From positions 4,030,001-4,094,000 of the forward strand of contig CAVUHL010000003.1 in the NCBI GenBank assembly GCA_963741305.1: a DNA stretch of 64,000 bases. The letters are read 5' to 3'. The notes under the pieces are model-generated. The model was not told where the DNA came from. It was given only the letters and a program-made list of their open reading frames with translations, and searched no databases. The first letter of the stretch is position 1. The number at the start of each line of letters is the position of its first letter. Positions 35,501-43,126 of the stretch are shown one piece after another. The DNA is from DATMER01 sp963741305. Its GTDB lineage: Bacteria > Acidobacteriota > Thermoanaerobaculia > Multivoradales > UBA5704. The position numbers were made by a program, and so were the translations under genes.

Positions 35501-35967
35501 GCCAGCTCGCGAGCGTCGGCGACACCACGGGATTCGGCCCGGACGGAGCGTTCGCCTCCCAGAACCGGACGCTGACCGCCCAAGCCTCGCCTCCGGCCCT
35601 CGTCCGCGGCTGGAGCTCCGCGGCCGCTGCCGCTCCCTGCGTACCGGGCCCGCAGCGGCTCTGCCTCAATGGCGGGCGCTTCGGGGTCGAGGCCTCCTGG
35701 AAGGCCGCAGGCAACAACGGGAAGGGGACGGCCGTGCCGCTCACCGGCGATGCCGGCTACTTCTGGTTCTTCGATCCGGCCAACGTGGAGGTGCTGCTCA
35801 AGGTGCTGGACGGCAGGGCCGTGACCGGAAAGTTCTGGGTCTTCTACGGCGCCCTCTCGAACGTGGAGTACACGCTCACCGTGACCGACTCGCTGACCGG
35901 AGAGGTGAAGGAGTACCGCAACCCGGGCGGCCGGTTCGCCAGCGTGGCGGATACCGGCGCGTTCTGA
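32527..35967 (+). CDS. ELWxxDGT-repeat secreted protein 2
   Basis: This 1146-residue paralogue of the preceding gene starts at the ATG whose A overlaps the previous stop (TGATG), so the two are co-translated. Signal peptide MRKLVLIALLIAAPAQTQ. Repeats run from about 20 to 890 (for example DELWRLDPGSE, ELWVSDGTHQGTKRISDIG, LWTTDGTPAGTRELL). It ends with the same two C-terminal domains (from about 899 and 1042; FWVFYGALSNVEYTLTVTD). The identical arrangement shows recent tandem duplication. It may form a heteromeric surface structure with its neighbour; this is inference. Confidence 0.88.
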   Translation: MRKLVLIALLIAAPAQTQVATLVRDITPQSPSYDGRAANPFRLSAAGNRLVFAGADDVHGGELWTSDGTIGGTEILEDACVGDCNSIDYLAGKTPNLSFWVLYPGELWRSDGTRKGTFPVLDGLYVDTGGSPWAVRGDVLFFPRCPQADCGLWRTDGTVAGTREVLEDLKVNHVALAGDRVLAATDDELWRLDPGSETPIRVMPLGRAKFLAVVQGRLLMTVSGADGEDLWSTDGTAAGTRALTQFANGDPFGFRVNSATRGQRFYFVADDIQHGNELWVSDGTHQGTKRISDIGYYFPFQTAVDLTLQVTAGGRVVFQATDGLSDERQLWSTDGRPESTVKLLEPCPRECHPADQPPPYRTAKAGNTVLFPAIDAEHGTELWTTDGTPNGTRLFLDLCPGPCDSGLAFVPSAPAAGGVHFSAQKHLWWTDGTTAGTRRLTNQPLERYELIKPEIAEVGGKTYVKLGDEGGGRLALLENGEVLPLTFGSGLGSGSGIESVVAQGGELHFLIEDGSERGLWRSAGSAEATALVDRDVSRMEYPVSAGGIVYFFEGSELRRVTEGGTALIADVSDDDFYSLQPAAALGALLYFGMLRDGVSELWRTDGTPAGTVSVLDLPSGSRVSFVTASEGRSAARLYLGLYGEEEQRLRLWTTDGTPAGTRELLTLAQYDFIESRFVHIGGYDYFIESYGFYEVSRLWRTDGTAAGTAAIPLSPEPVLIDEMIAHQGSVYLLGADFDYPSGTSALWRVNGGTPVRLGTFGAHRQTDLASTGSTVLFTVDDGEHGTELWATDGTPSGTRLLKDIAPGPFPSHPGFLTPAGGKVFFSARDHAHGYELWESDGTAAGTRLVHDIAPGPASSSPRLLTAAEGRLYFTADDGLTGRELWTLPLSGPGCQPSARVLCLQGGRFQVEASWRDFQRNTGAGTAVPLTGDTGYFWFFDPANAEVILKILDGRSLNGHQWVFYGALSSVEYTLTVTDTQTGLTARYVNPMGQLASVGDTTGFGPDGAFASQNRTLTAQASPPALVRGWSSAAAAAPCVPGPQRLCLNGGRFGVEASWKAAGNNGKGTAVPLTGDAGYFWFFDPANVEVLLKVLDGRAVTGKFWVFYGALSNVEYTLTVTDSLTGEVKEYRNPGGRFASVADTGAF

Positions 35968-35986
35968 CCCGGGATAGACTGCCCGG

Positions 35987-36931
35987 ATGCGAATCCTTGT
36001 AGCCCTGGGGGGCAACGCCTTGTTGCGGCGCGGCGAGGCCATGACAGCCGAGAACCAGCGGAAGAACGTCCGGGTCGCGGCCGAGGCGCTCGCCCCGCTC
36101 GCCCGCGACCATCAGCTCGTCATCTCGCACGGCAACGGCCCTCAGGTCGGGCTCCTCGCCCTGCAAGGGGCCGCGTACCCTCAGGTCGAGGCCTACCCCC
36201 TCGACGTCCTCGGCGCCCAGACCGAGGGCATGATCGGCTACATGATCGAGCAGGAGCTCGGCAACATCCTCCCGTTCGAGCAGCCGTTCGCCACCATCCT
36301 CTCCATGGTCGAGGTCGACCCGGATGACCCGGCCTTCCAGAACCCCTCCAAGCCGATCGGCCCCCTCTACTCCGAGGAAGAGGCGCGGCGGCTCGAAGAG
36401 GAGAAGGGCTGGGTCATGGCGAAGGACGGCGACAAGTTCCGGCGCGTGGTCGCCTCCCCCATGCCCAAGCGGATCTTCCAGATCCGGCCGGTCAAATGGC
36501 TCCTGGAGAAGGGCTGCATCGTCATCTGCGCCGGTGGCGGAGGCATCCCCACCTTTTACGGCCCCAACCGCAAGCTCCATGGCGCCGAGGCCGTGGTGGA
36601 CAAGGACCGGGCCAGCGCCCTCCTCGCCCGCGAGCTGGAAGCCGACCTGTTCATCATGGCGACCGACGCCGAGGCCATCTACCTCGACTGGGGGAAGCCC
36701 ACTCAGCGGGCCATCCGGCGGGTCCATCCCGACGAGCTCGGGAAGCACGGCTTCGCCTCGGGCTCCATGGGCCCCAAGGTCGAAGCCGCCATCGAGTTCG
36801 TGACCCGCACCGGCAGGACTACCGCGATCGGAGCCCTCGCCGACGTGGAGAGGATCGCCCGGGGAGAGGCCGGCACCCTGGTGACGATGCAGGCGGCCGG
36901 CCTCGAGCTCTGGGATCAGGCCGCGACCTGA
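35987..36931 (+). CDS. arcC: Carbamate kinase
   Basis: This 314-residue amino-acid-kinase-fold protein has MRILVALGGNALLRRG, AENQRKNVRVAAEALAPL, HGNGPQVGLLALQ, the loop VICAGGGGIPTF, and ATDAEAIYLDWGKP. Carbamate kinase makes ATP from carbamoyl phosphate and ADP, or runs in reverse in hyperthermophile-like enzymes. No arginine deiminase or ornithine carbamoyltransferase gene is nearby, so its pathway is not shown. Its last 16 bases overlap convergently with the Old Yellow Enzyme gene. Confidence 0.94.
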   Translation: MRILVALGGNALLRRGEAMTAENQRKNVRVAAEALAPLARDHQLVISHGNGPQVGLLALQGAAYPQVEAYPLDVLGAQTEGMIGYMIEQELGNILPFEQPFATILSMVEVDPDDPAFQNPSKPIGPLYSEEEARRLEEEKGWVMAKDGDKFRRVVASPMPKRIFQIRPVKWLLEKGCIVICAGGGGIPTFYGPNRKLHGAEAVVDKDRASALLARELEADLFIMATDAEAIYLDWGKPTQRAIRRVHPDELGKHGFASGSMGPKVEAAIEFVTRTGRTTAIGALADVERIARGEAGTLVTMQAAGLELWDQAAT

Positions 36932-38007
36932 TTCCGAGTCGGGTAGTCGATATATCCCTTCTCCGTCCCGCCGTAGAACGTAGCCCGGTCGGGGGGATTG
37001 AGCGGCGCGCCCTCCGCGAAGCGCTCCGGCAGGTCGGGGTTCGCCAGGAAGAGCGATCCAAAGGAAACCAGGTCCGCCAGGCCCTCGGAGACGGCCGCGT
37101 TGCCGGTCTCCCGGTCGAACCCGCCGTTCAACATGAACGGGCCGCCGAAACGCTCCCGCATCACGCGGGCGACCTCGTGCTCCGGTGTGGAGCGGTCCCA
37201 CGCCCCGGGCACGACCACGTGGAGATAGGCCAGGCCCAAGCGGCCCAGCTCCCCCGCCGCGTACCCGAAGGTCGCCAGAGGATCGGAGTCGCTCATGTCG
37301 TTGTATCCGCCCGTGGGCGAGAGGCGCACGCCCACCCGCTCCGCGCCCCAGACACCGGCCACCGCCGCAGTCACCTCCAGGAGGAACCGCGCGCGGTTCT
37401 CCACCGCGCCGCCGTACTCGTCCGTCCGTTGGTTCGTGCCGTCGCGCAGGAACTGATCGATCAGGTAGCCGTTGGCGCCGTGGATCTCCACCCCGTCGAA
37501 GCCAGCCTCCAGGGCCCGCCGTGCCCCCTCCTCGAACTGCTTCACCACGCCCGGGACCTCACTCAGCTCGAGCGCCCGCGGCGTCGCATAGGGCCAGGTG
37601 CCGGTGCGGCTGCGGTAGTCCCCCTGGAGCGGGATCGCCGACGGCGCAATGGGCAGCGCGCCTCCCGGCTGAAGCGTCGGGTCCGAGACCCGGCCCACGT
37701 GCCAGAGCTGCAGGAAGATCCGGCCGCCACGGCCGTGCACCGCCTCCGTCACCCGCCGCCAGCCCTCCACCTGCAAGCCGCTGTAGATGCCCGGCGTGCT
37801 CGGGTAGCCCAATCCCTCCGGCGCCACCTGCGAGCCCTCGGTCACGATCAGCCCCGCAGAGGACCGCTGCTCGTAGTAAGTGGCGTTCAACGGCGTGGGC
37901 GCATCTCCCTCTCCCGCCCGGTTGCGGGTCATTGGCGCCATCACCATCCGGTTGCGCAGCGTATAGGGACCAACCTGCACCGGGCTCAGCAAATCAGGGT
38001 TGCTCAT
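36916..38007 (-). CDS. Old Yellow Enzyme family alkene reductase
   Basis: This 363-residue FMN-dependent ene-reductase has LLSPVQVGPYTLRNRMVMAPMTRNRA at the N-terminus (first 20: LLSPVQVGPYTLRNRMVMAP), then GLIVTEGSQVAPEG, LQLWHVGR, FDGVEIHGANGYLIDQFL, the conserved QRTDEYGG and NRARFLLEV motifs, and VSFGSLFLANPDLPER. His/Asn of HGAN and Tyr in the active site are present. It reduces activated C=C bonds or nitro compounds with NAD(P)H. A MarR gene lies directly upstream on the same strand, resembling the nemRA arrangement. Its start is preceded by AAGGAGGA. Confidence 0.93.
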   Translation of the reverse strand: MSNPDLLSPVQVGPYTLRNRMVMAPMTRNRAGEGDAPTPLNATYYEQRSSAGLIVTEGSQVAPEGLGYPSTPGIYSGLQVEGWRRVTEAVHGRGGRIFLQLWHVGRVSDPTLQPGGALPIAPSAIPLQGDYRSRTGTWPYATPRALELSEVPGVVKQFEEGARRALEAGFDGVEIHGANGYLIDQFLRDGTNQRTDEYGGAVENRARFLLEVTAAVAGVWGAERVGVRLSPTGGYNDMSDSDPLATFGYAAGELGRLGLAYLHVVVPGAWDRSTPEHEVARVMRERFGGPFMLNGGFDRETGNAAVSEGLADLVSFGSLFLANPDLPERFAEGAPLNPPDRATFYGGTEKGYIDYPTRNQVAA

Positions 38008-38067
38008 CGCATCCTCCTTGTTCGGTTAACTGTGCATTCCTGAACTATTTGGGTTAAAAAAAAACCC

Positions 38068-38487
38068 CTACGGTTTGAGGAGCTGGACGAGGCGCGCCAG
38101 AGACTCGCGGTCCGCCTGGGGAATGCGCTCGAACACCTCATGTTCCGCCTCGGCCAGGACCCGCGCGCCCTCGTCGTGGCGAGCCCGGCCCTCGGCTGTG
38201 AGGGCCGCCAGCACGCTGCGGCGGTCGTTGGGGTCGCTCACCCGCTCGACGAGCTTCTCCGCTTCCAGACGGTCCACGAGCTGTGTCATGTTGGACCGCA
38301 CGCAACTGCAGCGCTCGGCCAGCGAGCTCAGCGGCACCGGCTCCTTCGCCTCGACCAATTGGGACAGCACCCGGAACTTGGCCAGCGACAATCCGATCCC
38401 GCCGAGCGCGCCCTCGAGATGCGCCTCCATCTGATGCACCGCCCCCATCATGAGGAAGGCCATTGGAGCGGGCGGATGATCGTTCAT
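38068..38487 (-). CDS. MarR family transcriptional regulator
   Basis: This 139-residue winged-helix regulator starts at MNDHPPAPMAFL. The upstream ATG (38502) would overlap the -10 element of the promoter, so the internal ATG is chosen. DNA-binding helix: LSSLAERCSCVRSNMTQLVD, wing: VERVSDPNDRRSVLAALTAEG. Adjacent cysteines in the helix (CSC) could be redox sensors. It is followed after 60 bases by the Old Yellow Enzyme gene, whose transcription it probably controls in response to electrophiles. Confidence 0.9.
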   Translation of the reverse strand: MNDHPPAPMAFLMMGAVHQMEAHLEGALGGIGLSLAKFRVLSQLVEAKEPVPLSSLAERCSCVRSNMTQLVDRLEAEKLVERVSDPNDRRSVLAALTAEGRARHDEGARVLAEAEHEVFERIPQADRESLARLVQLLKP

Positions 38488-38493
38488 GGGTGA

Positions 38494-38522
38494 ATGATAC
38501 ACGAGTCAGGGATCGAGAGCAA
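38494..38522 (-). promoter_or_regulatory. Promoter of the marR gene, leaderless
   Basis: On the minus strand TTGCTC (38517-38522), a 17-base spacer and TATCAT (38494-38499) fit a sigma-70 promoter. The ATG at 38487 lies six bases after the -10, so transcription would begin at or near the start codon. Confidence 0.6.
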
Positions 38523-38616
38523 CTCCCCCTTCCTGTCCTCTCCCGGTGACAGACCCGCGCTCCAACGAGGTCGCGCCAGGGGATTTCCCCCTCTCCCCGC
38601 GGCCGGGAACAACCCT

Positions 38617-38625
38617 TGCTATCCT
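38617..38625 (+). promoter_or_regulatory. Possible extended -10 element of VWA paralogue 2
   Basis: TGCTATCCT at 38617-38625, identical to the element before dsbD, stands 34 bases before the ATG at 38660; a ribosome site GGAGGAG lies between them. No -35 is evident. Confidence 0.4.
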
Positions 38626-38659
38626 GTTGGGTATCTATTTGAGTTTGGAGGAGAGTGCC

Positions 38660-40336
38660 ATGAGCTCATTTCGCCTTCCCTGTCTTCCGGCCCTGGCCCT
38701 TGCCGGCCTCGCGCTGTCTCTCTCGGCCGCGGCCCAGGCGCCCCAGATGAGCGAAGGCAGTATCGGCGACACCCTGAACGTCGAGATCAAGATCGTCCCG
38801 TTCTATGCCGTGGACGAGAAAGGCAATCCGGTCCTCGACCTGAAGCAGGACGAGATCGAGGTGCGGATCGACGGCAAGCCTGTCGCCATCGACACGTTCG
38901 ACGCTTTCGCGAAGACCGGGGGAGCGACCACGATCTCCAACGAGGGCAGCCCGGAGACGCCGCCCGCGGTCCCGGTCAAGGCACAAAAGGCAGCGCGGAG
39001 GCACGTGGTCTTCTTCTTCGACATGGCTTTCTCCAACCACCGTGGCTTCGAGAGCGGCCGCACGTTCGCCGAGAAGATGGTCAGGGAGTCCCCCTCGGAA
39101 GATCTCCTCTACCTGGTGACCCACGACTTCAAGTCCGGCCTCGAGCAACGCCTGGGACCTGTGACGGCGAACGAAAAGGGCAAAACCCAGCTCCTCGCCG
39201 GCCTCAAGAAGCTCAAGCCCGAGGCCGGCCTCCTCGACGCCAACGCCAACTGGGGCAACCTTCCCCTGGTCAGCCGCGGCACCCGGAGGAACGGCGTTCC
39301 CGCGGACCAGAACTCCGCGATCGACCACGCCGTGCGGACCAACTCCCAGTCCCAGCTCGAGGGCACCGCCCGGAGCCTCGCCGAATCCATGCAGGCCCTG
39401 GCCGACCAGTTCAAGCGGATCAACGAGCCGAAGCTGATGGTCTTCCTCTCGCAGGGGATTGACCGGACGCTCTACTGGGAGGGCAGCGACGTCGGCATGC
39501 AGTTCTCCGGCAGCGCGTGGGGAAACCTTTCCACGAACTATCAGTACCGCGGCCTGCACACTCTTTACGAGAAGCCGCTGGAGCAGCTCGCCGAGACCGG
39601 CACCCTGAGCCTGTTCGTCAACCTGGACGACAAGTCGCGCGGGGCCGGAGGCGGAATCGGCTCCTCCATGCAGCACATGGCGCGGATCAGCGGCGGCCTC
39701 TACCTGGGCGACGTCGATCCGGCGGTGACGAACCAGCGCGTCGCGAGCTCCACCGGGGCCTATTACGAAGCGGGCTTCTACCTGGGCAATGCCGGCGATA
39801 CCGGCGATACCGGCGATACCGGCGAGCGCCCCTCGCGGTCGAAGGTCGAGGTCCTGGTCAAACGCCCGGGCGTGCACACCTGGTCGGCCGGCACGATCAA
39901 GGCGCGTGAGACCTGGCGCGGCCTTTCCGAAAACGCCCAGCGGCTGCTCATCGTCGACCTGGTCGAGGGCGACGCCGAAGCGCAGCGCGCCCGCAGCTCG
40001 GTACGGCTCGACTTTCACAACCTGCCCGGCAACGTGGTCGGCAGCTCGAACGCGGGCAAGACCAGGCTCAGCTACGAAGTGGGTTGGCCGCAGGAGCTCG
40101 CCGGCCGCAAGATCGACCTTTACAACGTCGTGATCGAGCCCACGCGCCGGGCCGGCTCCCCGAACGTCCTCCGCTTTGACAAGCAAGGGACGAAGGTGGA
40201 CGGCACCGTCCGCAACATCGACGTCGAAGTGCCCGAAAAGGCAACCTTCGTCTGGGGTATCGTGGCTATCGAGCCCGCGACCGGAAAGACCTGGTACCGC
40301 CGGTTCCACCTGCAGGGGCGGCAGGCCCAGAAGTAG
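38660..40336 (+). CDS. VWFA-related acidobacterial-type protein, paralogue 2
   Basis: This 558-residue secreted protein starts at MSSFRLPCLPALALAG after a good ribosome site. Signal peptide, then LNVEIKIVPFYAVDEKGN. The MIDAS position reads FFDMAFSNHRGFES. Later: LMVFLSQGIDRTLYW, LAETGTLSLFVNLDD, GLYLGDVDPAV. It contains three in-frame 9-bp repeats (39794-39820) giving GDTGDTGDTG where the neighbour at 40439 has only GDAGQ. The two neighbours are about three-quarters identical by eye. Function unknown. Confidence 0.88.
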   Translation: MSSFRLPCLPALALAGLALSLSAAAQAPQMSEGSIGDTLNVEIKIVPFYAVDEKGNPVLDLKQDEIEVRIDGKPVAIDTFDAFAKTGGATTISNEGSPETPPAVPVKAQKAARRHVVFFFDMAFSNHRGFESGRTFAEKMVRESPSEDLLYLVTHDFKSGLEQRLGPVTANEKGKTQLLAGLKKLKPEAGLLDANANWGNLPLVSRGTRRNGVPADQNSAIDHAVRTNSQSQLEGTARSLAESMQALADQFKRINEPKLMVFLSQGIDRTLYWEGSDVGMQFSGSAWGNLSTNYQYRGLHTLYEKPLEQLAETGTLSLFVNLDDKSRGAGGGIGSSMQHMARISGGLYLGDVDPAVTNQRVASSTGAYYEAGFYLGNAGDTGDTGDTGERPSRSKVEVLVKRPGVHTWSAGTIKARETWRGLSENAQRLLIVDLVEGDAEAQRARSSVRLDFHNLPGNVVGSSNAGKTRLSYEVGWPQELAGRKIDLYNVVIEPTRRAGSPNVLRFDKQGTKVDGTVRNIDVEVPEKATFVWGIVAIEPATGKTWYRRFHLQGRQAQK

Positions 40337-40367
40337 AAGTAATTGATCCCGTTCCCCCTCTCCCCAA

Positions 40368-40394
40368 CCCTCTCCCCCGTGCCGGGGGAGAGGG
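40368..40394. repeat. CCCTCTCC/GGAGAGGG hairpin repeat, solo copy
   Basis: A 12-bp perfect stem (CCCTCTCCCCCG, arms 40368-40379 and 40383-40394) with a three-base loop lies between two VWA genes. It belongs to the same GC-rich family as the 69-bp arms around the DUF559 gene and may be a terminator or a solo element. Confidence 0.7.
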
Positions 40395-40438
40395 GGCCGG
40401 AAGGTGAGAGAAATCAATTCGAGTTGGAGGAGATTGCC

Positions 40439-42103
40439 ATGAGGTCATTTCGCACCACCCGCTTCCTGGTCCTGGCCCTGGTCTTGGCAGGTACTGCGCT
40501 TTCCCTGTCTGCCGCGGCCCAGGAGGCTTCGCCCGCGCCGCAGATGAGCGAAGGTGAAACGGTCAACGTCGAGATCAAGATCGTCCCGTTCTATGCCGTG
40601 GACGAGCAGGGCAAACCGGTCCTCGACCTGAAGCAGGAGGAGATCGAGCTCCAGGTCGACGGCAAGCCCGTCGCCATCGACAGCTTCGACGCCTTCCCGC
40701 ATGTGGGAGGGGCCACGGCGATCTCCAACGCGGGCAGCCCGGAGCCGGCCGCGGCACCAGCCCCCGCCAAGGCCAACACCGCTCCCGCCAAAGCCGAGCG
40801 CCGGCACGTCGTCCTCTTTTTCGACGTCGCCTTCTCCAACCTGCGCGGCTTCGAAAGCGGACGCAAGTTCGTCGAAAAGACGATCAAAGAGGCGCCGGCA
40901 TCGGACCTCCTCTACTTCGTGACCTATGACTTCAAGAGCGGCCTCCAACAGCGCATGGGGCCGGTGGCGGCGAACGAAAAAGGAAAGTCCCAGCTCCTCG
41001 CCAGCCTCAAGAAGCTCAAGCCCGAAGCCGGCATGATCGACCAGCAGGCTGATTTCGGCGCGCCGCTGGTCGATCGTGGCGCCAGCAAGAACGGCATCCC
41101 CAGGGCCCAGACCTCGGCCCTCTACATGGCCGTGCGCACCAACTCGGACGCCCAGCTCGAGAACAACGCCGTCCGCCTCGCCGAATCCTTCCAGGCCCTG
41201 GCCGAGCAGTTCCAGCGGATCAACGAGCCCAAGCTGATGGTCTTCCTCTCTCAGGGGATCAACCAGAGGCTGTACTGGGAGGGAAGCGACATCGCGATGC
41301 AGTTCTCCACCGCGCCCTTCGCGCACATCAACAACAAGCAGTTCCGCGGCCTGCACACCCTCTACGAAAAGCCGCTGCAGCAGCTCGCCGACACCGGCAC
41401 CCTGAGCATGTTCGTCAACCTGGACGACAAGAACCGGGGAGCCGGCGCAGCTGACACCTCCCTGCAGCACATGGCGCGGATGAGCGGCGGCCTCTACCTG
41501 GGCGAAGTCGATCCAGCCGTGGCGAATCAGCGGGCCGCGAACGCCACCGGGGCCTACTACGAAGCGGGCTTCTACCTGGGCGATGCCGGCCAGCGGCCCT
41601 CCCGGGCGAAAGTCGAGGTCCTGGTCAAGCGCCCCGGCGTGCGCTCCTGGTCGGCCGGCACGATCAAGACACGGGAGACCTGGCGCGGCCTGTCCGAAGA
41701 CGCCCAGCGGCTGCTCATCGTCGACCTGATCGAAGGCGACGCCGAAGCGCAGCGCGCCCGCAGCTCGGTACGGCTCGACCTCCGCAACCTGCCCGGCAAC
41801 GTGCTCGGCAAATCGAACGCGGGCAAGACCATGCTCCGCTACGAAGTGGGCTGGCCGCAGGAGCTGGCCGGCCGCAAGATCGACCTCTACAACGTCGTGA
41901 TCGAGCCCACGCGCCAAGCCGGCTCCCCGAACATCCTCCGCTTCGACAAGCAGGGGACGAAAGTGGATGGCAACCTCCGCACCATCGACGTCGAAGTGCC
42001 CGAAAAGGCCACCTTCGTCTGGGGCATCGTGGCCATCGAGCCCCGCACCGGAAAGACCTGGTACCGCCGGTTCCACCTGCAGGGAAAGCAGGCGCAGAAG
42101 TAG
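40439..42103 (+). CDS. VWFA-related acidobacterial-type protein, paralogue 3
   Basis: This 554-residue secreted protein starts at MRSFRTTRFLVLALVLAG, with GGAGGAG upstream. Organisation is as in the preceding paralogue: ETVNVEIKIVPFYAVDEQ, a linker rich in alanine and proline, HVVLFFDVAFSNLRGFESG, LMVFLSQGINQRLYW, LADTGTLSMFVNLDD and a C-terminal domain with ETWRGLSEDAQRLLIVDLIE. The MIDAS-like position is DVAFSN rather than DxSxS. It ends 120 bases before the inverted-repeat-bounded DUF559 gene. Confidence 0.88.
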   Translation: MRSFRTTRFLVLALVLAGTALSLSAAAQEASPAPQMSEGETVNVEIKIVPFYAVDEQGKPVLDLKQEEIELQVDGKPVAIDSFDAFPHVGGATAISNAGSPEPAAAPAPAKANTAPAKAERRHVVLFFDVAFSNLRGFESGRKFVEKTIKEAPASDLLYFVTYDFKSGLQQRMGPVAANEKGKSQLLASLKKLKPEAGMIDQQADFGAPLVDRGASKNGIPRAQTSALYMAVRTNSDAQLENNAVRLAESFQALAEQFQRINEPKLMVFLSQGINQRLYWEGSDIAMQFSTAPFAHINNKQFRGLHTLYEKPLQQLADTGTLSMFVNLDDKNRGAGAADTSLQHMARMSGGLYLGEVDPAVANQRAANATGAYYEAGFYLGDAGQRPSRAKVEVLVKRPGVRSWSAGTIKTRETWRGLSEDAQRLLIVDLIEGDAEAQRARSSVRLDLRNLPGNVLGKSNAGKTMLRYEVGWPQELAGRKIDLYNVVIEPTRQAGSPNILRFDKQGTKVDGNLRTIDVEVPEKATFVWGIVAIEPRTGKTWYRRFHLQGKQAQK

Positions 42104-42151
42104 GATTGAATCCCCGTTCCCCTCTCCCCCGGCGCCGGGGGCGAGGGGGGC

Positions 42152-42686
42152 CCTCACCCCCCGGCCCCCTCTCCCGCTCCACCCAAGCCCTCCCGCCCCG
42201 GGAGAGGGGGAGACTTGCTTTGGTTACCTGGCAAGGCTGGGGCGGATGTGAAGTGCGGCTTGCGCGATCTTTTCCAGAACCGTGCGGGAGCTCAGAAGGA
42301 TTTCTTCGTTGGGAAACCTCAGAACGTAATAGCCGAGCGACAGCAGGTACTCACCGCGATTCTGATCGTGGGCGATCTGGGCTTCGGTCTCGTGGACAGC
42401 GCCATCCACTTCGATGACGAGCCGCAGCTCGGGACAACAGAAATCAGCGATGTACCGGTTGATCGGAAACTGGCGCCGGAACTTCAAACCGAGGATCTGC
42501 CGACCTCTCAACCTTTCCCAAAGCGCCTCTTCCGCGGGAGTCGACTCCTCCCGAAGCTCCCGAGCCCGCCGCCTGCTCCGCTGCTCCACGCTCTCCATTC
42601 CGGCATTCTAGCCAATCAAGCAAGTCTCCCCCTCTCCCGGGGCGGGAGTGCTTGGGTGGAGCGGGAGAGGGGGCCGGGGGGTGAGG
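42152..42686. mobile_element. DUF559 cassette bounded by 69-bp inverted repeats
   Basis: The left arm (42152-42220) and right arm (42618-42686) are reverse complements at 68 of 69 positions by eye. Both are GC-rich, with CCCTCTCCCGCTCCACCC near the middle and GAGACTTGCTT at the inner end. They enclose one gene. No direct target duplication was spotted. The arms resemble the solo hairpin at 40368, so the arm family exists without the gene. Confidence 0.75.
42224..42598 (-). CDS. DUF559 domain protein (Vsr/PD-(D/E)XK-like endonuclease fold)
   Basis: This 124-residue protein has the DUF559 pattern: STPAEEALWERLRGRQ, LGLKFRRQFPINRYIADFCC, LRLVIEVDGAVHETE, YVLRFPNEEIL. The fold is that of very-short-patch-repair nucleases (D in IADFCC, E in IEVDGA, H in VHE). 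It lies inside 69-bp inverted repeats, suggesting that gene and arms move or spread together. DUF559 genes are frequent in repeat-associated positions in many genomes. Activity on DNA is inferred from fold only. Confidence 0.88.
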   Translation of the reverse strand: MESVEQRSRRRARELREESTPAEEALWERLRGRQILGLKFRRQFPINRYIADFCCPELRLVIEVDGAVHETEAQIAHDQNRGEYLLSLGYYVLRFPNEEILLSSRTVLEKIAQAALHIRPSLAR

Positions 42687-42757
42687 CCTCCCCACCCCGA
42701 GGGGTAGTGCCACGACTACCCTGGAAGGCGTTGTTGGGCCGGCGGGTGGATGTCAAG

Positions 42758-43126
42758 CTAGGGCCGTCTTCTCAATCCAGGTCGATGCCCCTTCTCTCCG
42801 GTTGGCCGCGGGAGCGGGGGCTCCCATCGGTAGCGCTCGAGATCGATGCGGCCGCGCTCGTCGAACTCGACGCCCTCCTCCTCGAGGAGGTGCCGCTGGT
42901 ACCCGTCCCACCCGGGCATGGCGCGCGGGCTCACCTCTCCGCGCGAATTGATCACCCGGTGCCAGGGGAGGTCCGAGCCCTCCGGGAGCGAGTGGAGGGC
43001 GTACCCCACCTGCCGCGCCGCGCGGCCGAGCCCCGCCACCGCCGCGACCTGTCCATACGTTGCGACCCGGCCCTCCGGGATCCGCTCCACGACGGCATAG
43101 ATGCGCTCGTAATTGGTGAGCTTCAT
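42758..43126 (-). CDS. Alkyltransferase-like protein (ATL, MGMT fold without catalytic Cys)
   Basis: This 122-residue protein has the MGMT DNA-binding domain: NYERIYAVVERIPEGRVATYG, GLGRAARQVGYALHSLPEG. The alkyl-acceptor PCHR motif is replaced by PWHRVINSRG. ATL proteins bind O6-alkylguanine without repairing it and pass the damage to nucleotide excision repair. The Trp replacement is typical of that class. The start overlaps the MaoC gene stop by four bases. Confidence 0.9.
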   Translation of the reverse strand: MKLTNYERIYAVVERIPEGRVATYGQVAAVAGLGRAARQVGYALHSLPEGSDLPWHRVINSRGEVSPRAMPGWDGYQRHLLEEEGVEFDERGRIDLERYRWEPPLPRPTGEKGHRPGLRRRP

